Source: Calditrichota bacterium
GTDB lineage: Bacteria > Calditrichota > Calditrichia > Calditrichales > J004
Length of the DNA stretch: 64,000 bases
NCBI GenBank assembly: GCA_024277115.1
Contig: JAJRVW010000145.1
Coordinates: forward strand, 41,318-105,317
Direction: 5' to 3'
Positions 39,189 through 46,705 of this stretch are shown piece by piece (positions within the stretch are counted from its first letter, which is position 1; each line of letters opens with the position of its first letter). The notes under the pieces were generated by a model, which was given only the letters and a program-made list of their open reading frames with translations, was not told the DNA's origin and searched no databases. The position numbers were made by a program, and so were the translations under genes.

Positions 39189-39248
39189 TACGGGCGTATG
39201 CAAGATGCCCGTACAATTTCAATTCCAGTGTGGCGAATGCGATTCGCC
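39189..39248. repeat. Two adjacent extragenic palindromes
   Basis: ACGGGC-GTATGCAAGAT-GCCCGT (39190-39212) and the perfect GGCGAAT-GCG-ATTCGCC (39232-39248) followed by CCTGCG. Both match the dispersed variable-stem framework seen at 32421 and 35499. They fill most of the gap between the phosphatase and kinase genes. Confidence 0.65.
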
Positions 39249-39255
39249 CCTGCGA

Positions 39256-39732
39256 TTATTCTTCATTATGGGTGATTTCCTGCAATAATCCGTCGCAGGC
39301 ATCATCCAAAATATCCAGGACATTTTCAAATCCTGCCGCGCCGCCATAATAAGGATCGGGCACCACATCGGCCGGGATATTTTTATTAAAACCGGTCATT
39401 AAATAAATTTTATTGGCATATTTTCCTTCCGGGTCCATGGCACGCAAGTCCCGCATATTTTCGTGGTCCATCCCGATGATATAATCAAATTTTTCAAAAT
39501 CAACCGTGGGATCAAATTGTCGTGAAAGACTTGTCAGGTTATATCCACGTTTTTCAGCATGCTTTTGCATACGTTGATCGGCCGGTTCCCCCGCGTGCCA
39601 GCCCATAATCCCGGCAGAGTCAGTAGAGATTTCATGTTCCAGCTTTTTTTCGTTGATTTTTGCGTTCATTACCGCTTCGGCGCTGGGTGAGCGGCAAATA
39701 TTTCCAAGACAAACAAATAATACTTTTTTCAA
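39256..39732 (-). CDS. Low-molecular-weight protein-tyrosine phosphatase
   Basis: 158 aa. N-terminal P-loop VCLGNICRSPSAEAVM gives the nucleophile Cys8 and Arg14; the general acid is in VPDPYYGG (DPYY, about residue 125). Start is TTG immediately after the TAA of the upstream membrane gene, with GAGGGGAAG as ribosome site, so the two are coupled. Such enzymes can act on BY-kinases of capsule systems (Wzb role), on arginine phosphate, or in general signalling. The polysaccharide locus is 20 kb away and lacks a BY-kinase, so a Wzb role is not supported. Confidence 0.92.
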   Translation of the reverse strand: MKKVLFVCLGNICRSPSAEAVMNAKINEKKLEHEISTDSAGIMGWHAGEPADQRMQKHAEKRGYNLTSLSRQFDPTVDFEKFDYIIGMDHENMRDLRAMDPEGKYANKIYLMTGFNKNIPADVVPDPYYGGAAGFENVLDILDDACDGLLQEITHNEE

Positions 39733-40077
39733 TTACTTCCCCTCGTCCTGATCAGTTTTATCTTCCGCACTTTTTTGGATGCCTTTGGAAATAACATAGG
39801 TGCCGCCGCTAATTCCCAATAAAATAAATATTTCGGATGGAATTGTTTCAGGGAATCCCGGTGGGTTTTGGCTTACAACAATAATCAGTAAACTGGCCGC
39901 AATCACAAAGGTAAAAATCAGAAACTGGAAGCGTGAAAGACTTGCCGAACCATCCTTTTCACTGATTAATTTTGTCAGGTCAATTTTTCCTTTTATCACA
40001 TAAAAAAGGATGATGAAACCTAAAACACCAATAAAGACAGCAATCAGCCAACCCGTTACAAGCGCTAAACTTTCCAT
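39733..40077 (-). CDS. Small three-helix membrane protein, paralogue A
   Basis: 114 aa with three hydrophobic helices (about 6-28, 50-66, 80-98). After the first helix comes KGKIDLTKLISEKDGSASLS, then RFQFLIFTFVIAASL, then NPPGFPETIP. The last residues (AEDKTDQDEGK) are acidic. It aligns along its whole length with the next upstream gene (40103..40435), making a tandem duplicate. Function unknown; the S/RxQ-x-L-x-FT motif recurs in uncharacterised membrane proteins. It runs directly into the tyrosine phosphatase gene. Confidence 0.7.
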   Translation of the reverse strand: MESLALVTGWLIAVFIGVLGFIILFYVIKGKIDLTKLISEKDGSASLSRFQFLIFTFVIAASLLIIVVSQNPPGFPETIPSEIFILLGISGGTYVISKGIQKSAEDKTDQDEGK

Positions 40078-40102
40078 AATATATCTCCTTGATAATAAAG
40101 TA

Positions 40103-40435
40103 TTAATTTCTAATTTTTTTTATGATCCATCTTTTCAAACGGGCTTTTCCACTTAAATAAACGGCAGAACTTCCTGAAAGAAGGTATAAAAGAAAGGTAT
40201 CTATTTTTGGGAAAGCCGATGGATTTTTAAATGTTAAGTATAAATAATAGCTGGCTATAAGAAGTGTAAAAACAAGTTGTTGGATACGTGCGGAACTGAG
40301 TGTTTTTGTCCCTTTATCAGAAAGTAATTTGCGGGTTTTTATTTTCCCCGTAAATAGACGAAAAAGGACAACGGCAATAAACGCAGCCAAAAGCAGAAGA
40401 ATCTCAAGTTTTATAAATTGTGCTAAAACAGACAT
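40103..40435 (-). CDS. Small three-helix membrane protein, paralogue B
   Basis: 110 aa, same layout as paralogue A: helix, TGKIKTRKLLSDKGTKTLSS, ARIQQLVFTLLIASYY, KNPSAFPKID, last helix, and a basic tail (RLKRWIIKKIRN) where A has an acidic one. The shared positions include GKI...KL-S-K, Q-L-FT-IA and NP--FP. The two genes are 25 bases apart on one strand. The opposite tail charges suggest the two products may pair, but this is inference. Confidence 0.7.
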   Translation of the reverse strand: MSVLAQFIKLEILLLLAAFIAVVLFRLFTGKIKTRKLLSDKGTKTLSSARIQQLVFTLLIASYYLYLTFKNPSAFPKIDTFLLYLLSGSSAVYLSGKARLKRWIIKKIRN

Positions 40436-40504
40436 TTAATTCATCTAATTGATCAAATATTTCTGAATCCGTTCAGACAAATAATTTCCTTAAATACAAA
40501 CGGT

Positions 40505-41152
40505 TTATTTACGAACCGTGACAGTAATCTTGCTGGCTGTTTCCAATGGTAATGCTAAATATTTTTTCCCGTTCCCCACTAAAAAACATTGCTTGCCGGG
40601 TGGGATTTCGTCCAAAGTCCAATTCGAACCGGGTAGCAGACCTGGCTTACCATAATATTGCTTTTCATTTTGATCAAAATCTATTTTAAAAATTGTAAAC
40701 GATTCATTCAAGCCCACCTCGTTTAACCTTTTATGGAGGACAACTTTGTCCCAGGATGGTATCGGTGAGCCGTGCGGGTCTTTATCCGGAAAACCAAGAT
40801 AGGCATCAATCCGGTACATCAATTGGTCAGAAATCACATGCTCAAGCTTCTCGGCCTCTTCATGAATGTGCAGCTCGTCCATCTCTAAAACAGTTTCCAA
40901 AAATGTTTCGATAAGGCGGTGTTTACGGACAAGTTTACGGGCAATCTCCTCGCCTTTTGCCGAAAGAAGTGCACCATCGTTCTTATTATAAGAGAGCAGG
41001 CTGCATTTTTCCAATTGCCGGAACATGGACAGAACGGTTGGCGATTTTAAGTGTAGGCCATCGGCCACAACTTTGGCGATGGCCTTTTTGTGTTGTTGTT
41101 GAAGATGCCAGATAATTTTAAGATAATCTTCCTGGCTACGGGTAATTTTCAC
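40505..41152 (-). CDS. DtxR/MntR-family metal-dependent regulator
   Basis: 215 aa. N-terminal winged helix: ITRSQEDYLKIIWHL, then VADGLHLKSPTVLSMFRQLEK as the recognition part. Residues about 65-135 form the dimerisation/metal-binding domain (RKHRLIETFLETVLEMDELHIHEEAEKLEHVIS), with the His/Glu ligands of the family. A C-terminal SH3-like FeoA domain (about 150-215) suggests an iron- rather than Mn-type full-length regulator. The start is GTG with GGAG six bases before. Probable targets are metal transporters, but none is in the window. A direct repeat sits 25-48 bases upstream of the start. Confidence 0.92.
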   Translation of the reverse strand: MKITRSQEDYLKIIWHLQQQHKKAIAKVVADGLHLKSPTVLSMFRQLEKCSLLSYNKNDGALLSAKGEEIARKLVRKHRLIETFLETVLEMDELHIHEEAEKLEHVISDQLMYRIDAYLGFPDKDPHGSPIPSWDKVVLHKRLNEVGLNESFTIFKIDFDQNEKQYYGKPGLLPGSNWTLDEIPPGKQCFLVGNGKKYLALPLETASKITVTVRK

Positions 41153-41176
41153 GGATTGCTCCAGAATTAAATCGGC

Positions 41177-41200
41177 TGAAATGTGTTTGCTTGAAATGTG
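41177..41200. promoter_or_regulatory. Direct repeat upstream of the DtxR gene
   Basis: TGAAATGTG twice (41177-41185 and 41192-41200), 15 bases apart, in front of the start of the DtxR regulator. It may be an operator or part of the promoter; it does not match the palindromic DtxR/MntR box, though GGCCTAACTTA just beyond could be a half site. Confidence 0.35.
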
Positions 41201-41300
41201 ATGGCCTAACTTACGCTTTTGTTAAAATCCATGAAACTTTTTTCCATAATTGAAAACTCATCCTTTTAAAAATATCCACAAACGCCTTTTAGGCACCTCG

Positions 41301-41322
41301 TTCCAAATCTCAGGATTTGGAA
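41301..41322. repeat. Palindrome TTCCAAATC-tcag-GATTTGGAA
   Basis: Perfect 9-bp arms with a four-base loop, in the 314-base gap between the divergent DtxR and pirin genes, followed by a small TGAAAC/GTTTCA inverted repeat (41333-41347). Resembles the other extragenic palindromes; no promoter was clear nearby. Confidence 0.5.
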
Positions 41323-41466
41323 TGAAAGTGAAATGAAACTTTGTTTCAGTTGCAAATACCCATTTTATTCCACAGTTACACATGCGAAAAAATATTCCGT
41401 TGCGGATTCACAATAAAACATCTATTTTATTATCCACCTGCCACAATAAATCATTCAGGAAAAAAT

Positions 41467-42489
41467 ATGACTCCAAATAAAATAATCGAGATTAAACCCC
41501 TGGGATTTCCATGGGACACCCAAGACCCTTTTCTTTTTTGTGCGCACCATGCGGATGCTTACCCAAAAGGAAATGAAAATCTTGGCCCGCAGCCAAGCCT
41601 CTTAAAAGGCAGAAATATCGGACAAGATTTTACGATAAAAGATGGCTGGCGCATGTACCACGGAGATTCAATCCCCGGGTTTCCCGCACATCCGCATCGT
41701 GGATTTGAGACGATCACTATTGTTAAAGAAGGCATTGTAGACCATGCCGATTCCCTCGGTGCTGCCGGACGGTATGGCGCAGGGGATGTGCAATGGATGA
41801 CCGCAGGTAAAGGCGTGCAACATTCCGAAATGTTTCCATTGTTAAAACAAGAAGAAGAAAACCCTCTGGAACTTTTCCAGGTATGGCTCAATTTATCAAA
41901 ATCCAATAAGTTTACCGAACCTTATTTTGGGATGTTATGGGCAGACTCGATCCCGCTCTTAAAAGAAAAAGACTCAAATGGAAAGTCCATCGAAGTAAAC
42001 ATAATTGCCGGAAAATTAAACGGGCTTACGGCCCCAAATCCCGGACCGAATTCCTGGGCTGCAAATCCTGACAATGAAGTTGCGGTTTGGACAATCAAAC
42101 TACAAGCCGGCGCACAGTGGCAATTGCCAGCCGCTAAAAATGAAGTAAACCGAACACTCTATTTTTATAAAGGTAGCGGTCTTAGCATTGAAAATAACAC
42201 AATCCCTGAATATCACTCGATACAACTTATAGCAAAAGAAAATATTATGCTGCAATGCGCTGATCAGGATTGTTATATTTTGATGTTACAGGGAAAACCC
42301 ATGAAAGAGCCTGTTGCCAAATATGGACCTTTTGTGATGAATACTCATGAAGAACTTCAACAAGCCATGCAAGACTACCAAAACACTCAGTTTGGTGGAT
42401 GGCCATGGTCGAGGTCGGACCATGTCCATGCAAGTGTTAAAGGTCGATTTGCACGTTATGCGGATGGACGGGAAGAGATAAAATCGTAA
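41467..42489 (+). CDS. Pirin family protein
   Basis: 340 aa from ATG at 41467 (MTPNKIIEIKPLGFPW), preceded by CAGGAAA. The track start at 41341 adds 42 unlikely residues. Two cupin domains; the N-terminal one carries the metal-binding PAHPHRGFETITIV, GDVQWMTAGKGVQHSEM motifs (three His and one Glu). Pirins act as redox-linked regulators or quercetinase-like dioxygenases; which applies here is unknown. Longer than most (about 230-290 aa) through extra C-terminal sequence with GGWPWSRSDHVH. Its end converges on the next minus-strand lipoprotein gene (5 bases apart). Confidence 0.88.
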   Translation: MTPNKIIEIKPLGFPWDTQDPFLFCAHHADAYPKGNENLGPQPSLLKGRNIGQDFTIKDGWRMYHGDSIPGFPAHPHRGFETITIVKEGIVDHADSLGAAGRYGAGDVQWMTAGKGVQHSEMFPLLKQEEENPLELFQVWLNLSKSNKFTEPYFGMLWADSIPLLKEKDSNGKSIEVNIIAGKLNGLTAPNPGPNSWAANPDNEVAVWTIKLQAGAQWQLPAAKNEVNRTLYFYKGSGLSIENNTIPEYHSIQLIAKENIMLQCADQDCYILMLQGKPMKEPVAKYGPFVMNTHEELQQAMQDYQNTQFGGWPWSRSDHVHASVKGRFARYADGREEIKS

Positions 42490-42494
42490 TTATA

Positions 42495-42899
42495 TTAATT
42501 GGTATAATAGGCACGTAAATTTTTAACGGCAAAATTTTGATATTGGCTTTCATCATATTTAGAAGATGAAAACTTTAATTGGAACGAAGTGCTTTCGCCT
42601 TTAGCCAATGAATAATTAAGCCGGTTATTATCGCCGCCCAGTTTAAAGCTGTAACTGTCATCTGTGTAAAAATCCGCCTCAACATACCAGACAGGCGTGA
42701 TATTTTTCTTGCCTGTATTTTTTACAGTGCCTTTCACAAACAAAGCTGTGCCCATATTCGTTTTTTCGGTGATGGTGAATTCAACTGTTTTTATTACGGC
42801 CACGTCATCCGATCCTGTAATTGTAGAACCACCGTCGCCACAACCACCGCTGTTTAAAAGAAAAAAGGCACTCACAAATAAAACGATGTGTTTATACAT
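42495..42899 (-). CDS. Small lipoprotein with FxLYD-type fold
   Basis: 134 aa. Signal peptide with lipobox NSGGC (Cys at about residue 20), a Gly/Asp/Ser-rich linker, then a beta-sandwich of about 105 residues: TVEFTITEKTNMGTALFVKG, VKNTGKKNITPVWYVEADFY and ESTSFQLKFSS. This pattern (a conserved domain describing added tails of KGTVKNTG) matches FxLYD/DUF3426-like lipoproteins. Periplasmic or outer-membrane leaflet is expected. Function unknown. Confidence 0.65.
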   Translation of the reverse strand: MYKHIVLFVSAFFLLNSGGCGDGGSTITGSDDVAVIKTVEFTITEKTNMGTALFVKGTVKNTGKKNITPVWYVEADFYTDDSYSFKLGGDNNRLNYSLAKGESTSFQLKFSSSKYDESQYQNFAVKNLRAYYTN

Positions 42900-43027
42900 T
42901 TTTCTACTCCCTTTAGTTTATTGAACGATTGTTCCATAACATAATTAAAAATATCTGCTTTTTCAATCCCTAAAAGGAATCTTATAAAATTACTAACCTT
43001 TTTAAATTTATCCATCCTTAAATAAAA

Positions 43028-43060
43028 AAACCTTCCGGGATTGAGAATCCCGGAAGGTTT
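43028..43060 (-). terminator. Rho-independent terminator of the aldehyde dehydrogenase gene
   Basis: Minus strand AAACCTTCCGGGATT-CTC-AATCCCGGAAGGTTT, a perfect 15-bp stem, followed by TTTTATT. It lies about 225 bases after the ALDH stop with a mobile-type palindrome in between. Confidence 0.8.
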
Positions 43061-43136
43061 ACGGATGTATATTTCCAACTTTAATAACCCGAGTTCGCTC
43101 TAAAGAAAACATTTATTTTTGGTATATTTTTTTTAG

Positions 43137-43218
43137 AACTCACCCCTAAATCCCCTCTCTTGTAAGAGAGGGGACTTGAAAAACTTAAAAATCAGCAGAA
43201 ACTGCTTAGGGGTGAGTT
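43137..43218. repeat. 82-bp MITE-like element with nested hairpin
   Basis: Ends are perfect 13-bp inverted repeats AACTCACCCCTAA and TTAGGGGTGAGTT. Inside is a second perfect hairpin CCCCTCTCTT-GT-AAGAGAGGGG (43152-43173). It has no ORF. It lies in the 387-base gap between ALDH and the lipoprotein gene. The phrase resembles small non-autonomous repeats seen in many bacterial genomes. Confidence 0.75.
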
Positions 43219-43286
43219 GTTTTTATATACCTATACTTAGGGTTAAAATAATTTTCTTAATGCATAAGTTTTATATTGAACTCACG

Positions 43287-44819
43287 TTAAATATCAAATT
43301 TGATACCTTGAGCTAATGGCAGGTCGGCACCATAGTTGATGGTATTTGTCTGACGGCGCATATAGGTTTTCCATGCATCCGAACCGGACTCACGTCCACC
43401 GCCGGTTTCTTTTTCGCCACCAAAAGCGCCACCAATTTCCGCACCGGATGTACCGATATTTACATTGGCGATACCACAGTCACTGCCCCAAGGAGATAGA
43501 AATGTCTCGGCCTCGCGCATATTATTCGTAAAGATTGAAGAAGACAATCCTTGCACAACACCGTTTTGGATAGCAATCGCATCATGCACATCTCCGCTGT
43601 ACTTAAGCAAATATAAGATCGGCGCAAAGGTTTCTTCCTGCACAATCTCGTACTGGTTTTCGGCTTCTACAATGGCCGGGCGCACATAACTGCCGGATTC
43701 ATATCCTTCACCTTCAAGCACTTCACCGCCAAAAATAACAGTGCCGCCCTCTTCTTTGGCTTTCTTTAAAGCAGCCTGCATATCTTCAACCGCGTACTTA
43801 TCGATCAACGGCCCAACATGATTATTTTCATCCAGCGGATTACCGATTTTCAGGCCGCCATAAGCTTTAACCAGGGAATTCTTGACTTTATCATAAATAG
43901 ATTCGTGAATAATCACACGGCGTGTAGAGGTGCAACGTTGGCCACACGTCCCAACCGCGCCAAAAACAATCGATGGCAGAGCCATCTCCAAGTCTGCTTC
44001 CGGGGTCATTATAATAGCATTGTTACCGCCCAGCTCCAGAATATATTTACCAAGGCGCCCGGCAATAACTTCTCCGGCATGCTTGCCAACCCGTGTAGAA
44101 CCCGTCAACGAAACTAGAGGAATCCGTTTGTCATTTAAGATTTTTTCGCCAATAGTAGATCCTTTGCCAATAATCAGGTTAAAAACGCCTTCGGGGATAT
44201 TATTTTCCACCAAAACATCTTTGATAATATTTTGACAGGCGATGGCCGTTAAAGGCACTTTTGAAGCAGGCTTCCAGATATTTACATCACCACAAACCGC
44301 GGCGATCATCGCATTCCAGGCCCACACCGCAACAGGGAAGTTAAAAGCGGAGATAGTTACAACAGGGCCAAGTGGCTGATACTGATCATACATGCGGTGG
44401 CTCGGCCGCTCGGACTGCATTGTAAAACCATACAACTGGCGTGATTGCCCAACGGCAAAATCACAAATATCGATCATTTCCTGAACCTCGCCCCAACCTT
44501 CTTGTAAAGATTTTCCCATTTCATAGGAAACCAGGCGGCCTAGAGGATCTTTGAACTCACGCAATTTATTGCCCATTTGGCGAACGATCTCACCACGCAA
44601 TGGCGCGGGAACCGTACGCCAGTATTTAAAGGCTTCCTGTGATGTCTTTACAATTTCATCATAATCCGCTTCCGATGCCTGATAAACAGAGGCAATATAT
44701 TCACCCGTGGCAGGCGATGTAATTTTTAACTCGCCCTGATCGCTTGTCTCGCGCCATTTTAGGCCAGTAGAACAACCGAAATTTTTATCCTGGATACCCA
44801 GTGTTTTAAGAAAATCCAT
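43287..44819 (-). CDS. Aldehyde dehydrogenase, ALDH7 type (aminoadipate semialdehyde)
   Basis: 510 aa, full-length NAD-dependent aldehyde dehydrogenase. The catalytic Cys is in FGAVGTCGQRCTSTRRVIIH and the Glu in ILELGGNNAIIM; SLTGSTRVGKHAGEV is the NAD-site helix. The GQRCTSTRR pattern and the C-terminus SGAEIGGAFGGEKETGGGRE are typical of ALDH7/AmaB enzymes, which oxidise alpha-aminoadipic (piperideine-6-carboxylate) semialdehyde in lysine degradation. No other lysine-degradation gene is beside it. An alternative is a general betaine-type ALDH, but motifs favour ALDH7. Confidence 0.92.
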   Translation of the reverse strand: MDFLKTLGIQDKNFGCSTGLKWRETSDQGELKITSPATGEYIASVYQASEADYDEIVKTSQEAFKYWRTVPAPLRGEIVRQMGNKLREFKDPLGRLVSYEMGKSLQEGWGEVQEMIDICDFAVGQSRQLYGFTMQSERPSHRMYDQYQPLGPVVTISAFNFPVAVWAWNAMIAAVCGDVNIWKPASKVPLTAIACQNIIKDVLVENNIPEGVFNLIIGKGSTIGEKILNDKRIPLVSLTGSTRVGKHAGEVIAGRLGKYILELGGNNAIIMTPEADLEMALPSIVFGAVGTCGQRCTSTRRVIIHESIYDKVKNSLVKAYGGLKIGNPLDENNHVGPLIDKYAVEDMQAALKKAKEEGGTVIFGGEVLEGEGYESGSYVRPAIVEAENQYEIVQEETFAPILYLLKYSGDVHDAIAIQNGVVQGLSSSIFTNNMREAETFLSPWGSDCGIANVNIGTSGAEIGGAFGGEKETGGGRESGSDAWKTYMRRQTNTINYGADLPLAQGIKFDI

Positions 44820-45004
44820 TCTGTATTCCTTGTGTTTGGTATTATGTTTTAATTATATATAGTAAAATCGGGATAAAAGGGTCCCAATTTCATAACGCCT
44901 TTTATGTAGTAGTAACCACCATATAACAGTTATTAATTCATTACTTCTAATTTATAAATTCGTTAACCAATGTTCGATATTCAAATGATCCAAGTACCCG
45001 TTGC

Positions 45005-46039
45005 TTAATAATCATAGAATACAATATCAATCATAAAATGATCTTCACCATGGTTTGTTAACCTCGATACTTTCCCTGAATTAAAATTTACTTTAATCAT
45101 TACATGTTCATCATCAATGTTAAATGCCTGCGCCAAGATATAAAGCTCATTTTCCCCAGTAAGAAAGAGTCCTCTACCACAGGCATATTTATTTACAGAA
45201 ATGGCCTTTAGCAAAACATCGCCTTCAAATAGTTTCAATTGTTTTTCTTCTTCAAAATTATACGTCACTCTGTAATCCGCATTTAGATAGATAGTTTGGC
45301 CGTCAGGCTCTGGGAACTGCCCATTGTTAATGGAATTATCACTGAGGTGAAATTCTACATAAAAATTGCCTGAAGCAGTTATCACAAAGGAAGAATCTGT
45401 ATAAAAAGGTGCCGAATATGTTGTGAGCCATTTATCAGATGGATACTCTTTTATTGAATAATCGTCAATATCCATTACAGCAAATTGGGTTGATGCATAC
45501 ATCACCAGATGCTTATTATCAGGCAACATAGATAATTGGTACAACCCGCTTACTTCTGATCGAAACAAAATATTTCCATTTAAATCCAGAACAGTAATCG
45601 AATTTAATGAATCTTCATTGCTTGCTACAGCAATTTTATTTTCACTAATCCAATCGATAAAATAGACTGTTTTCAAGTCAGAACTCATTAATTCGGTTTC
45701 ATTCCCGGAAAGATCATCAGATATCGTTATTGTCGGCACGCCTTCGGTGTAATATCCAAACCAGGGATGTAAGGAACTATGTTTCACATAGGCAAAATGT
45801 TTTCGATCAGGACTAATCCTGATGTTGGCTCGAATGAAATTATCATCAAACAGCTGTTTATCTCGGTCTGAATAAATAATCCTATTTTGGATCTCATTAT
45901 TGGATATTAGGCTATAAAGAGTTACAGACCCGTTTAACTGAGTTAGAAGATCATCGGGAACAGGTACAACAGTAGACTCAGAACAGCTAATTAAAAATAG
46001 AAGGCCGGTCAACAGAACTGAAAAATAATATGTACGCAT
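45005..46039 (-). CDS. Lipoprotein with propeller-like repeats, function unknown
   Basis: 344 aa. Signal peptide with lipobox LISC (Cys about residue 19), then repeated strand segments such as RISPDRKHFAYVKHSS, SMLPDNKHLVMYAST and ENELYILAQAFN, which resemble TolB/WD-like propeller blades in which S/L-P-D-x-K marks each blade. A single domain of six or so blades fits the length. There is no enzyme motif. It stands between the ALDH and Rrf2 genes without close coupling. Confidence 0.6.
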   Translation of the reverse strand: MRTYYFSVLLTGLLFLISCSESTVVPVPDDLLTQLNGSVTLYSLISNNEIQNRIIYSDRDKQLFDDNFIRANIRISPDRKHFAYVKHSSLHPWFGYYTEGVPTITISDDLSGNETELMSSDLKTVYFIDWISENKIAVASNEDSLNSITVLDLNGNILFRSEVSGLYQLSMLPDNKHLVMYASTQFAVMDIDDYSIKEYPSDKWLTTYSAPFYTDSSFVITASGNFYVEFHLSDNSINNGQFPEPDGQTIYLNADYRVTYNFEEEKQLKLFEGDVLLKAISVNKYACGRGLFLTGENELYILAQAFNIDDEHVMIKVNFNSGKVSRLTNHGEDHFMIDIVFYDY

Positions 46040-46085
46040 AAAAAGTATCCTGCATTTTTTTTATCAAAAGGATTGGACAGCGTCT

Positions 46086-46502
46086 TTAAGCGCCAACTTT
46101 ATCAACCACATCTTTCAGGCTGATTCGCCCCATCCTGTTTTCGATGGCCACCTGCACATCGGCAAAAAGGTCATAAAAAAAATCATTCATTTTTGAGGAG
46201 GAGCTGTTACTGTCCGCATGGTCGTGCACATCCAGATAAAAGGCCTTGTTTTCCTCAACCGAACAATACACTTCTTGCAAACTTATCGATCCTGAATCAC
46301 GTTTAAGCACAAACCCACCGCCTGTCCCCTGTGTACTTTCCACCAAATTACTTTTTACAAGCAAGGATAATATCCGCCTTAACTTGGAGGAATTGACACC
46401 CAACTCGGAAGCAATCTGGCTACTGGAAAGTGGCGTATTTTTATGTTTTTCCAGCACATAAAGCGCTTTTACGGCAAGTGATAATTTTTTTGACGCGGCC
46501 AT
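46086..46502 (-). CDS. Rrf2-family transcriptional regulator
   Basis: 138 aa: winged helix-turn-helix at residues about 5-60 (LAVKALYVLEKHKNTPLSSS, SQIASELGVNSSKLRRILSLL) and the family wing QGTGGGFVLKR. The three-Cys cluster site of IscR/NsrR is absent; the only Cys is in EVYCSVEE. So it probably senses something other than an Fe-S cluster state or is a CymR-like member. A palindrome just upstream of the start may be its own operator. Confidence 0.9.
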   Translation of the reverse strand: MAASKKLSLAVKALYVLEKHKNTPLSSSQIASELGVNSSKLRRILSLLVKSNLVESTQGTGGGFVLKRDSGSISLQEVYCSVEENKAFYLDVHDHADSNSSSSKMNDFFYDLFADVQVAIENRMGRISLKDVVDKVGA

Positions 46503-46513
46503 TTTTTACCATC

Positions 46514-46532
46514 TGTTACATTAAGGGTAACA
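46514..46532 (-). promoter_or_regulatory. Dyad TGTTAC-N7-GTAACA upstream of the Rrf2 gene
   Basis: Perfect 6-bp inverted half-sites 12 bases before the Rrf2 start codon, a usual place for autorepression. Extra symmetry (TTACC...GGTAA) surrounds it. Assignment as an Rrf2 operator is inference. Confidence 0.4.
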
Positions 46533-46705
46533 ATTTACGGAATAAAAAATGAAAGGTAAAGATAAAAGTAAGTTTTTTCATTTTTGGGGAAGAGTTGAGG
46601 TAGTCTCGGCTAAACGCTGCAAAGGTCGTCATTTTGAATTCAGTTTGGCACCCATTCAACTGATTAAGATGGCCAAACCATGAGTAGTTTTCATTTTATG
46701 TTTGT

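Noticed and set aside
39256-39732. LMW phosphatase as Wzb partner of the polysaccharide locus
   Set aside because: It is 20 kb away and no BY-kinase is present, so the link has no support.
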